Below, in pieces: positions 1-9,172 of a stretch of 64,000 bases of DNA. Position 1 is the first letter of the stretch; the number at the start of each line of letters is the position of its first letter. A program made the translations under genes and the position numbers. Source of the DNA: Hyphomicrobiales bacterium (GTDB lineage: Bacteria > Pseudomonadota > Alphaproteobacteria > Rhizobiales > Rhizobiaceae); the NCBI GenBank assembly GCA_900468285.1, contig UBTF01000016.1, positions 1-64,000 on the forward strand, in the 5' to 3' direction. A model generated the notes under the pieces. It was not told the origin of the DNA, did no database searches, and saw nothing but the letters and a program-made list of their open reading frames with translations.

Positions 1-69
1 ACCCTCGCAGACCCAGCCGTTGTCGATGACCTCATCGAAAACAGGCAGAACAGGCAAGAAGCCGCGTGA
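1..69 (+). CDS. C-terminal end of a truncated gene
   Basis: An open frame enters the window at base 1 and stops at TGA 67-69, giving the last 22 residues (TLADPAVVDDLIENRQNRQEAA). The tail is charged and Gln/Asn-rich and ends before the GntR gene on the same strand. It is too short to assign to a family. It may belong to the operon the GntR gene controls or follows, but that cannot be tested here. Confidence 0.5.
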   Translation, partial: TLADPAVVDDLIENRQNRQEAA

Positions 70-120
70 CAGGCGGATTTGGAACTTTAGCCGTCGCTTC
101 AAAGATGATACTGAACCTCG

Positions 121-153
121 CGTGACACCAAGGCGCATTGTCTTGGTGTCACG
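121..153. promoter_or_regulatory. 12-bp perfect inverted repeat, likely GntR operator
   Basis: CGTGACACCAAG (121-132) and CTTGGTGTCACG (142-153) are exact reverse complements separated by 9 bases. No T-run follows, so this is not a typical terminator. The repeat lies 27 bases upstream of the GntR start, where an autoregulatory operator is expected. Its role is inferred from position and symmetry. Confidence 0.6.
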
Positions 154-179
154 GATATTCTGAAAGCGAGGAGAGCCCG

Positions 180-845
180 ATGACCACTGGAAGTTCGATC
201 AGTGAGCATATTCGCGTCGTGCTGTCGGATGAGATTTCAACCGGTACAATCCGCCCCGGTGCTGTGCTGGACGAGGGGACGCTGAGCGCCCGGTTTTCGG
301 CCTCTCGCACCCCGGTTCGGGAGGCCCTTCGGCAGCTCGAAGCCAGCGGGTTGGTGGAAATACGGCCGCGCAAAGGGGCCTTCGTCCTGCCCCTGACCTT
401 GCCGCGCCTCATGCAGATGTTTGAAGTAACAGCGGAGATCGAGGCCATGTGCGTAGGCCTTGCCACACACCGCATCACCGGGGTGGAGCGTGCCGAACTG
501 CTCGACATTCACCAGAAGGCCTCGGTTGCCGCCCGTGAGGAAAACTTCGAGCAATATGATGAGCTCAATCTTGCTTTCCACGAACTGCTCTATCGCAGTG
601 CCCATAATGATTTTCTGTTCGAGGAACTGATGCGGCTTCGCGGTCGTCTGCTGCCCTTCAGGCGCACCCAGTTACGCTATGCGCAGCGCCTGCATTCGTC
701 CAACAACGAACACGAGGCCATCATCCGGGCGATGATGCAGGGCGATGCCGCACAGGCAAGCCTGATGATGCGCGAACATATGCTCAATGCCGGGGTCGCG
801 CTGGCCCGCTTCATGCGGGCCACAGGCGACCTTGCGGCAGAATAG
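180..845 (+). CDS. GntR family transcriptional regulator (FCD/FadR subfamily)
   Basis: A 221-residue DNA-binding regulator. The N-terminal winged helix (about residues 5-75) carries the typical pattern SRTPVREALRQLEASGLVEI and RKGAFV. An all-helical FCD ligand domain follows, with metal-site-like histidines (AFHELLYR, NEHEAII, MREHML). ATG 180 is chosen because GAGGAG lies about 8 bases upstream; the open frame extends back to 138, but that part runs into the inverted repeat. FCD regulators usually bind a small carboxylate or sugar acid. The target is probably this gene and the truncated gene upstream. The effector is unknown. Confidence 0.9.
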   Translation: MTTGSSISEHIRVVLSDEISTGTIRPGAVLDEGTLSARFSASRTPVREALRQLEASGLVEIRPRKGAFVLPLTLPRLMQMFEVTAEIEAMCVGLATHRITGVERAELLDIHQKASVAAREENFEQYDELNLAFHELLYRSAHNDFLFEELMRLRGRLLPFRRTQLRYAQRLHSSNNEHEAIIRAMMQGDAAQASLMMREHMLNAGVALARFMRATGDLAAE

Positions 846-854
846 CGTTGCCGT

Positions 855-2936
855 TTACGCGGTGTTGGAGCTCAAGACCTTGGCGATTTCGCTGGCAAGT
901 TGATCCTGCGTGTATGGCTTGCCCAGCCGGGTGATCTCAAGATCGGTGCCTTCGGGCAAGTCGGCATAACCGGTGGCGATCAGAATCGGCAAGCCTGGCA
1001 GCAACTCCCTCGCCTTTCGCGACAGCTCGGCGCCATTCATTCCGGGCATGGAAAAATCGGTGACCAGCAGGTCGAATGTCGGGTCCTGCGACAGAATATC
1101 GAGCGCCTGCATACCGGAATTCGCCTCGATCACATCGTGTCCGAGATCTTCCAGCATGTCGACGGAACTCATCGCAATCAGCGCATCGTCATCGACCATC
1201 AGGATCTTCAGGCGCTTGTCGCCGGAATTGTCAGGCAGCGGCGCTGCAGCCACCACGTGAGACTGCTCCGGCATTTTTTCACTGATCGGGATCCAGAGTT
1301 CAGCGGTCGTGCCTTCGCCTTTCACGCTGCGCAGAACCAGCGCGCCTTTCAGCTGGAGAGCAAGTCCGTGGATCATCGAAAGGCCAAGGCCGGTGCCCTT
1401 GCCCAATTCCTTGGTCGAGAAAAACGGATCTATTGCCTTTCTCAGCGTTTCCGGGTCCATGCCGACACCCGTGTCTGAAACCGACAGCACGACATAGTCG
1501 CCTGCGGCCAGCTCTGGTGTGGCGCGCGCATTGCTGTCCCGTCGCAGCCCAATGGAAATCGTGCCACCATCCGGCGTTGCGTCGCGGGCATTGACGACAA
1601 GATTGAGGAGCGCCAGTTCGATCTGGTTCGCATCGCCAAGTGCCAGGGGTATATCGGCCTCCAAAGACCAATCCAGCACCAGTCCGGAGCCCACGGACCG
1701 CCGCAGCAGATCTTCCATACCTTCTACGAGTCTTGGCATGTCCACCGGCTTGACCTGCAGGTCCTGACGCCGGGCAAAGGCCAGAAGACGCTGGGTCAGC
1801 GATGCACCGCGCTTGGCGCCTTTCAGTGCCCCGTCAATCAGCCGCATTGCCCTTTCATCGCCCGCGGCATGTTTGGCCAAGAGTTCCAGGTTGCCCATGA
1901 CCGCCATCAGCAGATTGTTGAAATCATGCGCGACGCCCCCGGTCAACTGGCCGATTGCTTCCATCTTCAATGCCTGGCGAAGCTGTTCTTCGGCGCGCTG
2001 GCGATGTTCCATTTCCGCCATCATGGTTTCATGGGCCTTCAGCAATTCCGCCGTCCGCTCGGCAACCCTCAGCTCCAGCGTCTCGTTGATCAGGCGCTGT
2101 TTCTCCAGCACCTCCATCCGTTCCGTAATGTCAGCACAAACGCCTACCATCTTGACCGCGACGCCCTGTCTGTTGCGATAGAGCTTGGCGTTGATTGCGG
2201 CCCAGTGCAACGAACCGTCTTTCCAGACGATCCGGTGTTCAATCGCACATTCCCGGCCGCTGTCGATCGTGTCCTGAATGGCCGCCTGCATTCGCGCCCG
2301 GTCATCGGGGTGGACACCGGCAATAAGCAGATCGTAGTCGAAACGATCGTCAGGTTCATAACCGAATATTGCCTTGCATCGTGCCGAACAGATCAACGTC
2401 TTTGAAGCAAGCTCGAGCTCCCAGGAGCCCAGACGACCAGCGTTCAACGCTGTCTGCAACCATCGTTCCCCGTCGGCCAGAGCCTCGATCTGCAGGCGCG
2501 CATCGAATTGCCGCAGACGGTTTCGATAAGCCGTGCGCGACGCGCTGATGAAGGTTGTCGCGTGGAATGGTCGCTCCACGAAGCTCACATTTCCAAGGAT
2601 TTCCGACAGGCGCAGTGCCGCCGGATTGCGCTCCGGGCCGCCGCCGCGATGGGTGAGCACGATAAAGGGAAGGTCCGACCATGCGGCCTGCGCACTGACC
2701 CATCCCGAAAGCGAGCGCAGATCGGCTGAACGCAAGGTTTCCTCCATCACGACGACGAAGGCAACGTCGTCGTTGAGGCTCCCCACCATCTCGGCGAGCG
2801 TTTCAACAGGTCTGGATGCTATCTGCGCTTCTTTCAGAAGGGCGGCGGCGATCTGGTAATCCCGGCCGGTGGGCGCGTAGACGATAGCCTGATGTCCGGG
2901 TTCAAAAATTTTCCGAACTCCTGTCCGAGAGCGCAA
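855..2936 (-). CDS. Hybrid sensor histidine kinase with PAS, HisKA, HATPase and receiver
   Basis: A 693-residue soluble hybrid kinase. Residues 15-140 resemble a degenerate receiver without the phospho-acceptor Asp (FVVVMEETL at the expected site). A PAS_3 domain follows (about 160-270), then a coiled coil and a DHp with HDFNNLL (His near 337). The HATPase has N, G1 and G2 boxes ([23 protein letters not shown]). The C-terminal receiver has VDDD and Asp near 627 (VTDFSMPG). No membrane segment is seen. The gene overlaps the end of the KaiC-like gene by 35 bases, implying translational coupling. The start is uncertain: TTG at 2936 opens the frame, and a better AGGAG lies just inside it, so initiation slightly downstream is possible. 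Confidence 0.9.
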   Translation of the reverse strand: MRSRTGVRKIFEPGHQAIVYAPTGRDYQIAAALLKEAQIASRPVETLAEMVGSLNDDVAFVVVMEETLRSADLRSLSGWVSAQAAWSDLPFIVLTHRGGGPERNPAALRLSEILGNVSFVERPFHATTFISASRTAYRNRLRQFDARLQIEALADGERWLQTALNAGRLGSWELELASKTLICSARCKAIFGYEPDDRFDYDLLIAGVHPDDRARMQAAIQDTIDSGRECAIEHRIVWKDGSLHWAAINAKLYRNRQGVAVKMVGVCADITERMEVLEKQRLINETLELRVAERTAELLKAHETMMAEMEHRQRAEEQLRQALKMEAIGQLTGGVAHDFNNLLMAVMGNLELLAKHAAGDERAMRLIDGALKGAKRGASLTQRLLAFARRQDLQVKPVDMPRLVEGMEDLLRRSVGSGLVLDWSLEADIPLALGDANQIELALLNLVVNARDATPDGGTISIGLRRDSNARATPELAAGDYVVLSVSDTGVGMDPETLRKAIDPFFSTKELGKGTGLGLSMIHGLALQLKGALVLRSVKGEGTTAELWIPISEKMPEQSHVVAAAPLPDNSGDKRLKILMVDDDALIAMSSVDMLEDLGHDVIEANSGMQALDILSQDPTFDLLVTDFSMPGMNGAELSRKARELLPGLPILIATGYADLPEGTDLEITRLGKPYTQDQLASEIAKVLSSNTA

Positions 2937-4401
2937 GTCCAGGTGGCTCTGTCAACACCGGCACACCGCGCAGCACGCCCTGAAAGCCGGAAACGGGTTC
3001 TCCGAGCGTCAGGCCGCGATCGTCGATCTTGTATTCGCGAATGGTGTCCTCGTGGTGCCCGGTGCGCTTCTTGATCACGGAGACGGCGCGTCTGACCCGT
3101 CCGGCCGCTTCGAAATAGCGCAACAGAATGACCGTGTCGGCCAGGTAGGTCACGTCCACAGGCGATTTCATGTCGCCGACCAGTCCGTGCTGGGCAACTG
3201 TCAGGAAGGTATTGGCCCCCTGGCGGTTCAGGAATTGCAGCAATTCGTGCATATGGAGGATCAAAGCGTTTTCTTCCGGCATGGATGCCTGGTAGCCATT
3301 GACGCTGTCGATCAGCACGGATTTCGCATCGTAGGTCGCAACTCTTTCGCGCACGCGCTGCGCAAATTCGCCCGGCGACAGCTCGGCGGCGTCAAGCTGT
3401 TCGATGTGGAGCAAGCCCTCGTCGCGCAGTTTCTGCAGATCGATGCCGATCTCGCGCATACGGTCGAAAAGAAGGCCAAGTTCTTCGTCGAAAACGAAGA
3501 CGGCTGCCTTCTCGCCGCGCTTGATGGCTGCATTGATGAACTGAAAGCCAAAAATGCTCTTGCCGGTTCCTGCCGGGCCGATCAACAGGGTGCTGGATCC
3601 GCGATTGATGCCTCCGCCCAAGAGCCCGTCCAGTCTTTCGATGCCGGTGCTTAAAATATCGCGCTTGAAAGATGTCTTGTGTTCAATCGCCCTCAATCTC
3701 GGGAAGACCGCAACGCCGCCCGTGCGAATGACGAAGTCATGGTAACCACCACGATAGGCCTGTCCACGGTATTTGAGAATGCGGACCCTGCGGCGCTCCG
3801 AGCCATAATTGGGCGAAAGTTCCTCCAGATGGATTACCCCGTGGACGACGCTGTGGACCGTCTTGTCGAGCACATCGGCTGTCAGATCGTCCAGCAGGAG
3901 GACGGTAGCCCCGGATCTCGAAAAATAATGCTTCAGGGCGAGGATCTGACGGCGATAGCGCAGCGAGCTCTGGGCCAGCAGCCGGATTTCCGAAAGGCTG
4001 TCTATCACGACGCGGTCGGGCTTCACCCGTTCGAATGCACTGAAGATGAGCTTGGTCGTTTCCCCCAGCTCAAGATCGGAGGAGTAGAGAAGGCTTTGTT
4101 GCTGGTCGCTGTCCAGAAGGCTTTCCGGCGGCACCAGCTCGAAGATTTCGATGTTCTCATTGAGAACCATATTGTGGGACGCGGCGCTGTCGCGCAGCTC
4201 CTCTTCCGACTCCGAAAGGCTGATGTAGAGGCACTTTTCGCCCCGCATCGCACCTTCGATCAAAAACTGAAGAGAGATCGTCGTCTTGCCAGTTCCAGGA
4301 GAGCCCTCCAGCAGAAAGACGTGGCGGCGGGACAGCCCGCCCGACAGGATATCATCGAGCCCTTCGACGCCGGTGGTTGCTTTACTCAAGATATCTCGCA
4401 T
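2902..4401 (-). CDS. KaiC-like double-domain RecA-fold ATPase
   Basis: A 499-residue protein with two KaiC/RadA domains. CI has Walker A GSPGTGKTT (Lys near 39) and an acidic SESEEE stretch at the catalytic-glutamate position. CII has Walker A GPAGTGKS (Lys near 281) and FDEE. Length and layout match cyanobacterial KaiC. By alignment from memory, the Ser431/Thr432 phosphosite pair of Synechococcus KaiC corresponds to Thr418-Tyr419 here (DVTYLADT). No kaiA or kaiB is in the window. The gene is first in a two-gene unit with the hybrid kinase, so it probably feeds ATP- or time-dependent information into that kinase. Whether it oscillates is unknown. Confidence 0.9.
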   Translation of the reverse strand: MRDILSKATTGVEGLDDILSGGLSRRHVFLLEGSPGTGKTTISLQFLIEGAMRGEKCLYISLSESEEELRDSAASHNMVLNENIEIFELVPPESLLDSDQQQSLLYSSDLELGETTKLIFSAFERVKPDRVVIDSLSEIRLLAQSSLRYRRQILALKHYFSRSGATVLLLDDLTADVLDKTVHSVVHGVIHLEELSPNYGSERRRVRILKYRGQAYRGGYHDFVIRTGGVAVFPRLRAIEHKTSFKRDILSTGIERLDGLLGGGINRGSSTLLIGPAGTGKSIFGFQFINAAIKRGEKAAVFVFDEELGLLFDRMREIGIDLQKLRDEGLLHIEQLDAAELSPGEFAQRVRERVATYDAKSVLIDSVNGYQASMPEENALILHMHELLQFLNRQGANTFLTVAQHGLVGDMKSPVDVTYLADTVILLRYFEAAGRVRRAVSVIKKRTGHHEDTIREYKIDDRGLTLGEPVSGFQGVLRGVPVLTEPPGLALSDRSSENF

Positions 4402-4750
4402 ATTTCTTCCTGGATTAACGCTTAAGGCTAGAGCCCGATACTGGAGATAACGGGCGCGTATCGTATATAACTAAACGATGAAATGGATTGTTGCGAGCGT
4501 TGTGTTCGCAAACCACAAATTTGACATTTCGCAAGTATCTTTCACAACTGTGGCAGGTATCGGGCTGACTGCTTTCTTGGAAAGTGAGGACGCAGTCCTG
4601 CGGTTTCAAGTGCTCTTCCACATCTTTCAGTTGCCGGTTGCGACCTGATGAATCGATGCTTTCGCTCTGGCGGCTCCGGTCCCAAAAAAACCAGTGTGTG
4701 TCGGGCTTGCGGCGTGCTATGGAGGGCTGATCAGGAAAGCATTTTCACAG
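4402..4750. other. Divergent intergenic region between kaiC-like and HisKA_2 kinase genes
   Basis: About 350 bases carrying the promoters of two divergent genes. An AT-rich stretch (about 4450-4540) is the likely core. A short minus-strand frame (4415-4621, 68 codons) has no recognisable domain and no clear ribosome site, so it is not called a gene. I see no strong palindrome. Confidence 0.5.
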
Positions 4751-5824
4751 ATGAATGACATTTCAAAAGACCAGCCAAGCCCTGCCAATATCGCCGATCT
4801 CCCCAATCTCGCAGCCGCGCTGGATGATGATCGTTTTCGGCAATTTCTCGACCATGTCCCCTTTGCGGTGGCTGTAGCCGAATTTGGCGACAGTGAGCAG
4901 ATCGTCTATGGAAATCTCGAATTCGAGCGATTGACGGCATTGCCTTCGGAGCAGCTGCAGGGCCAGCCATGGTCGGTGCTGCCTGTGGGCACCCCGCTTG
5001 CCGATGGTCCGGAACTGGCCGCTGCACTTTTGGAGAACGAGGAATATCTGGGCGCTTTCACCATTCAGACCGGTGAGGCTACCCTCGTCGTGGATGCCTG
5101 GTCCAATACGATCGTCGATGAATCCGAAGAGCCGCTTTTTCGCCTTCTGGCCATGTCCTCGCGCGAAAGATCCGATGTCACTGCAGCGCTCAGTGAAAGC
5201 CTTGCGGAAAAGGATGTTCTTCTCAAAGAGCTGCAGCATCGGGTGAAGAACAATCTCCAGATGATCACGGCGCTCATCCGCATGGAAGCCCGCAACGCGC
5301 AGGGCAAGGAAGAAAGCATTCAGTTCGGCCGGTTGGCAGGACGGATCGATGCGCTCTCTATCCTTTATCGGTCCCTTTACAGCGGTCAGGAAACAGAGAC
5401 AGTCGATCTCGGCATTTATGTGAGCCAGATTGCGTCTTCGGTCATGGCGGCCCATGCCGTCGAGGGTATTCGTCTCGATCTCAAGATCGATACCTGGCCG
5501 GTCTCGGTCAACGTCGCCATGCCGGTTGGCCTCGTGATCAATGAACTCATGACAAATGCCCTGAAACACGCCTTTGTCGGGCGCGACAGCGGTTTGATCG
5601 CCGTTCGCTGTGTTGTGGACGATACCGGCTGCAAGATCCTTGTTACCGATGACGGCATAGGTCTTGCCGAAGCGTCGGACTGGCCAAGACGCGGCAAGCT
5701 CAGCGCCATGATCGTGGAATCGGTCAAACGAAACGCCAATGCCGAGATCACAGTGGAGTCTGAGCCGGGCAAGGGAATGACCGTAACGATTTCCTTCAAG
5801 CGCAGCGATGCAGTGGATGAGTAA
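4751..5824 (+). CDS. PAS sensor histidine kinase, HisKA_2 type
   Basis: A 357-residue soluble kinase. An N-terminal PAS fold (about 28-135, HVPFAVAVAEF then IVYGNLEFERLT) precedes a DHp with ELQHRVKNNLQM (His near 163), characteristic of HisKA_2. The HATPase has NELMTNALKHAF and DDGIGL. The WxE motif of HWE kinases is absent, so HisKA_2 fits better. ATG 4751 is chosen because the PAS domain begins shortly after it, though the frame is open from 4694. It reads away from the KaiC-like pair. No receiver gene is directly attached, so its partner is unknown. Confidence 0.88.
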   Translation: MNDISKDQPSPANIADLPNLAAALDDDRFRQFLDHVPFAVAVAEFGDSEQIVYGNLEFERLTALPSEQLQGQPWSVLPVGTPLADGPELAAALLENEEYLGAFTIQTGEATLVVDAWSNTIVDESEEPLFRLLAMSSRERSDVTAALSESLAEKDVLLKELQHRVKNNLQMITALIRMEARNAQGKEESIQFGRLAGRIDALSILYRSLYSGQETETVDLGIYVSQIASSVMAAHAVEGIRLDLKIDTWPVSVNVAMPVGLVINELMTNALKHAFVGRDSGLIAVRCVVDDTGCKILVTDDGIGLAEASDWPRRGKLSAMIVESVKRNANAEITVESEPGKGMTVTISFKRSDAVDE

Positions 5825-5836
5825 GGTTCCGCGCCT

Positions 5837-6559
5837 TCAGGCGTGCCGTCGCAGCCAGTCCTGCAGATCAAGTTCGGCACGTTCCAGGGTGACCTGATTG
5901 AGCAGTTTGCGCAGCATTGCCTCGGTCACGGCGCGCGATCTGAAATTGTAGCGCGGTTCCTTGCCCGCTTCCGACCGCTCATAGACACCGAGCTTTTCGT
6001 AGATTTGCTGCAGGCGGTTCTGCACGCTTCTGAGTGAAAGGTTGCGGCGTCGCGCGATGATGCGGTCGGTCAGTCCGAGTGCGATGTCGATCAGCACTTC
6101 ATATTCGGTTTCGCTGAAACCCTGCAGATGGCCAAGGCTCTTTTGCTGCATACCTCGGATTTCGCTGTCGATGACACATTGCGCCTCGATGAAGATGGAT
6201 CGCAACGCCAGGCGAAGCCTCTCGTCGGAGGCCGATTTCAGCACATATCCATAGGCGGCATTATCGGGCACGATACGAGCAATGCCGCGCACATTGGCCT
6301 CGTCGGCATAGTTGGACCAGAAAAGAATGCGCGTCTGCGGGCGCTCGCGCCAGATTGTCCGTGCGGCCTCAATGCCGTTTCGAGGGCTCATCTGAAGGTC
6401 CATGACGATCCACTCGAAATGGTGGTCGCGGGCGAGCTTTTCGCCCGCCGTCCCGTCACCAGCTTCCAGAACGAGGTCGCATTCCGGCAGCGCCGCTCTG
6501 ACCGCTTCGTTGAGATAAGAACGATGAAGCGGATCGTCCTCCACGATGAGAACCTTCAT
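5837..6559 (-). CDS. NarL/LuxR-type response regulator
   Basis: A 240-residue regulator. The receiver has VEDDP, phospho-acceptor Asp near 54 (IVMDLQM) and Lys (VLKSAS). The output is a helix-turn-helix (about 145-210: SETEYEVLIDIALGLTDRIIARRRNLSLRSVQNRLQQIYEKLGV), an atypical LuxR-like sequence that may explain the C-terminal extension. It shares a 4-base ATGA overlap with the upstream sensor kinase, so the two form one cognate pair. It probably controls the divergent sugar ABC operon at 8055. Confidence 0.9.
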   Translation of the reverse strand: MKVLIVEDDPLHRSYLNEAVRAALPECDLVLEAGDGTAGEKLARDHHFEWIVMDLQMSPRNGIEAARTIWRERPQTRILFWSNYADEANVRGIARIVPDNAAYGYVLKSASDERLRLALRSIFIEAQCVIDSEIRGMQQKSLGHLQGFSETEYEVLIDIALGLTDRIIARRRNLSLRSVQNRLQQIYEKLGVYERSEAGKEPRYNFRSRAVTEAMLRKLLNQVTLERAELDLQDWLRRHA

Positions 6560-7785
6560 GGGGCTATTTCCTCCTGCGCAATCGGCAGCGTGACGCGCAC
6601 ATAGGTTTTTCCGTTCCTGCCACCACAGAAAAAGCGCGCTCCTATCAGCCGCGCGCGCACACGCATGTTCTCAAGTCCGCTGCCAATGTTCGTCTCTGTC
6701 TTGCCGCCGCCGATGCCAATGCCGTTGTCGGATATGGCCAGCGTCAGCGCGTCGTCGTTGCGCGTCAGGGCAACCGCTATGTGGTCCGCCTGAGAGTGGC
6801 GGATGGCGTTGTTGATGGCTTCCTGAGCGATGCGGAAAAGTGCAATGGCGACATTGGCCGGCAGCCTGCCGCTCTCGCCGCCGGAGCCGTCCTTCAGGCC
6901 CCAGGTCATGGACAGGCCGCTGTCACGGATCGACCGTTCAAGATGGTTTTCGATGGCATCGACAAGGCCGAAAAGCTGCAGGACCGAAGGTCGAGCCTGT
7001 TCGATGATCTGGCGCAGATCCTGCATCGATTGTTGCAGGCTGCGAAATAGCGGCTTCAGATCCTGACCGGGCACGGATGGCAGAAGGCTGAGCCGTTCCA
7101 GACGTTTGGCAAAGCGGGTCAGATCGCCGAGCGTCTGGTCATGCAGATCCATTCCGATCCGCTGTCGCTCCGCCTCCAGAAGTTCAGTCAGGCGCGCCGC
7201 GCCCTGCCGCAGCGCCTCTTCGCGCACACGGGCTGCGGCCTCCACAATGGCCGATTGCTTGGCCTGCTCGGCAGCCCTGATGGCATAGAAATAGGGGGCC
7301 AGAAGATCGCCGATGGATTGCGCGCGGGCAAGATCGTGCGGCCCGTAATGATCGACCGTCAGGCTGGAGAAGGACAGCGCGCCAATGGTTTCGCCATGGA
7401 CTTTCAAGGCAACATGCAGGCGGCTCTTGAGACCGTGTTCGTGGATCGGATCGCAGAACGAGCCCTCGAAATGAAACCGTGGATCGAGCGATGCATCGGC
7501 GGTAATGAAACTGTCCGTCTGGCCTTCCAGCAGCGCCCGCAACGGACTGTTTTCGATCAGCGCTGGCGGTCTTTTGCTCCAGTCGGTTTCCAGCCCGGTT
7601 TCATAGGCGGTGTGAAAGGTGCTGCCCGGCGCGATGATGCAGACATCCATGTGGTCGTGCGGAATGATCTGCGCGATTTCCTGCGCAACGGTACGAATGG
7701 CCGACTGGAAATCCAGCTGCCCTGCCAGCAGCCTGGCAATGGTCAGGTACTGGCGAAACGAAGAAGCCGCAGCGTCCTCAATCAT
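6556..7785 (-). CDS. GAF-domain sensor histidine kinase (HisKA_3)
   Basis: A 409-residue soluble kinase. A GAF domain covers about residues 15-170, followed by a coiled coil, HisKA_3 DHp ERQRIGMDLHDQTLGDL (His near 215) and an HATPase (NNAIRHSQA, DNGIGIG, GLENMRVRA). This is NarX/LiaS-like architecture paired with a NarL-type regulator. The start at 7785 is chosen over 7842 because GGGAGGAG lies 7 bases upstream of this ATG. With no membrane segment it should sense a cytoplasmic signal. It is divergent from the sugar transport operon, whose expression it probably adjusts. Confidence 0.9.
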   Translation of the reverse strand: MIEDAAASSFRQYLTIARLLAGQLDFQSAIRTVAQEIAQIIPHDHMDVCIIAPGSTFHTAYETGLETDWSKRPPALIENSPLRALLEGQTDSFITADASLDPRFHFEGSFCDPIHEHGLKSRLHVALKVHGETIGALSFSSLTVDHYGPHDLARAQSIGDLLAPYFYAIRAAEQAKQSAIVEAAARVREEALRQGAARLTELLEAERQRIGMDLHDQTLGDLTRFAKRLERLSLLPSVPGQDLKPLFRSLQQSMQDLRQIIEQARPSVLQLFGLVDAIENHLERSIRDSGLSMTWGLKDGSGGESGRLPANVAIALFRIAQEAINNAIRHSQADHIAVALTRNDDALTLAISDNGIGIGGGKTETNIGSGLENMRVRARLIGARFFCGGRNGKTYVRVTLPIAQEEIAP

Positions 7786-7864
7786 GGTCTCCTCCCGGAT
7801 ACGCGCCACCCCTCCCGGACGTTGCGTATCGTCTCTATTCATTCCTTATCACAGGTTCCATGTC

Positions 7865-7906
7865 TTGCGGGAAACCGCAACTGATCTGCTAGAACCCGCA
7901 GCTGCG
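7865..7906. promoter_or_regulatory. Two short palindromes in the divergent promoter region
   Basis: TTGCGG-GAAA-CCGCAA (7865-7880) and CGCAGCTGCG (7897-7906) lie between the sensor kinase and the sugar-binding protein gene. They may be regulator binding sites. Assignment to the NarL-type regulator is inference from position only. Confidence 0.35.
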
Positions 7907-8054
7907 TGGCCCAGATGTGTCTGTACAGCATCTGGGAATTCGAGCATCATCATTGCCGCTGGAGGAACGCTCCAGAGAAAAAACTTCCGGAACTGACGTC
8001 GTTGAGGAGCGGCACCGGAAGAAGCCGGCGGGACTGGCACCCAGGGAGAGAGAC

Positions 8055-9071
8055 ATGACCATGAAATTCATTCTAGCGGCAACCGCTGCCGCCATGCTGA
8101 GCACTGTTGCATCTACGGCTGTCGCCGAAACGTCGGCCAAGAAGATTGCGCTTTCAAATAATTATGCCGGAAATTCCTGGCGTCAGGCCATGCTGACCAG
8201 CTGGGACAAGGTGACCAAGGATGCCGTCAAGTCCGGCGTCGTTGCGGCCGCCGATCCGTTCACCACAGCCGAAAACCAGGCGACCGAACAGGCGGCGCAG
8301 ATCCAGAACATGATCCTGCAGGGCTATGATGCGATTGTCGTCAATGCTGCATCGCCGACCGCGCTCAACGGCGCCATCAAGGAAGCCTGCGATGCTGGCA
8401 TCACCGTCGTGTCCTTCGATGGTATCGTGACCGAGCCCTGCGCATGGCGCATCGCCGTCAACTTCAAGGAAATGGGCCGCAGTCAGGTCGAGTATCTTTC
8501 CAAGAAAATGCCCAAGGGCGGCAATCTGCTGGAAATCCGCGGTCTTGCCGGTGTCTTTGTCGATGACGAGATTTCCGCCGGCATCCATGAGGGCGTCAAG
8601 CAGTTTCCGCAGTTCAAGATCGTCGGCTCCGTGCATGGAGACTGGGCACAGGATGTGGCTCAGCGTGCGGTCGCCGGTCTGTTGCCGAGCCTCCCGGAAA
8701 TCGCAGCTGTCGTGACCCAGGGTGGCGATGGCTATGGTGCGGCGCAGGCTTTTGAAGCCGCCAAGCGCCCGACGCCAACCATCATCATGGGCAACCGTGA
8801 GGACGAGTTGCAATGGTGGAAGAAGCAGAAGGATGCCAGCGGCTATGAAACCATGTCGGTTTCCATCGCCCCCGGCGTCTCGACGCTCGCCTTCTGGGTC
8901 GCGCAGCAGATTCTGGATGGCCAGGAGGTCAAGAAGGATCTGACAGTGCCATTCCTCAGCATCGATCAGGCCAGTCTCGAAAAGAGCCTTGCAACGACCC
9001 AGAAGGGTGGCGTGGCCAATGTCGAATATTCGCTGGAAGACGCCAAAGCCGTCATTTCCTCCGCCAAGTAG
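8055..9071 (+). CDS. Sugar ABC transporter periplasmic binding protein (CUT2 type)
   Basis: A 338-residue binding protein with a signal peptide (MTMKFILAATAAAMLSTVAS, likely cut after AVA near residue 24). The body is a type I periplasmic fold like ribose/galactose-binding proteins: KIALSNNYAGNSWRQAM, NQATEQAAQIQNMILQGYDAIVVNAAS and VTQGGDGYGAAQAFEAA. ATG 8055 follows GGGAGAGAGAC, and the frame upstream of it is non-coding. It heads an operon of ATPase, two permeases and an SMP-30 lactonase. The ligand is probably an aldose or sugar acid, not identifiable further. Confidence 0.9.
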   Translation: MTMKFILAATAAAMLSTVASTAVAETSAKKIALSNNYAGNSWRQAMLTSWDKVTKDAVKSGVVAAADPFTTAENQATEQAAQIQNMILQGYDAIVVNAASPTALNGAIKEACDAGITVVSFDGIVTEPCAWRIAVNFKEMGRSQVEYLSKKMPKGGNLLEIRGLAGVFVDDEISAGIHEGVKQFPQFKIVGSVHGDWAQDVAQRAVAGLLPSLPEIAAVVTQGGDGYGAAQAFEAAKRPTPTIIMGNREDELQWWKKQKDASGYETMSVSIAPGVSTLAFWVAQQILDGQEVKKDLTVPFLSIDQASLEKSLATTQKGGVANVEYSLEDAKAVISSAK

Positions 9072-9101
9072 GCGGGCACGGCACGGCAGGTGTTGAACGT
9101 T

Positions 9102-9126
9102 TCACCCGGCACGCTTTGCCGGGTGA
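9102..9126 (+). repeat. Hairpin between binding-protein and ATPase genes
   Basis: TCACCCGGC (9102-9110) and GCCGGGTGA (9118-9126) form a perfect 9-bp stem with a 7-base loop. No U-run follows. Such hairpins often protect the 3' end of the binding-protein mRNA and raise its level over downstream transporter genes. Confidence 0.6.
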
Positions 9127-9172
9127 TGCATCACGGACTTGAAATCCCTTACACAAGAGACGGCAGCGTGGA

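Noticed and set aside
4415..4621. 68-codon minus-strand frame upstream of the KaiC-like gene
   Set aside because: It lacks a ribosome site and domain; it lies in an AT-rich promoter region.
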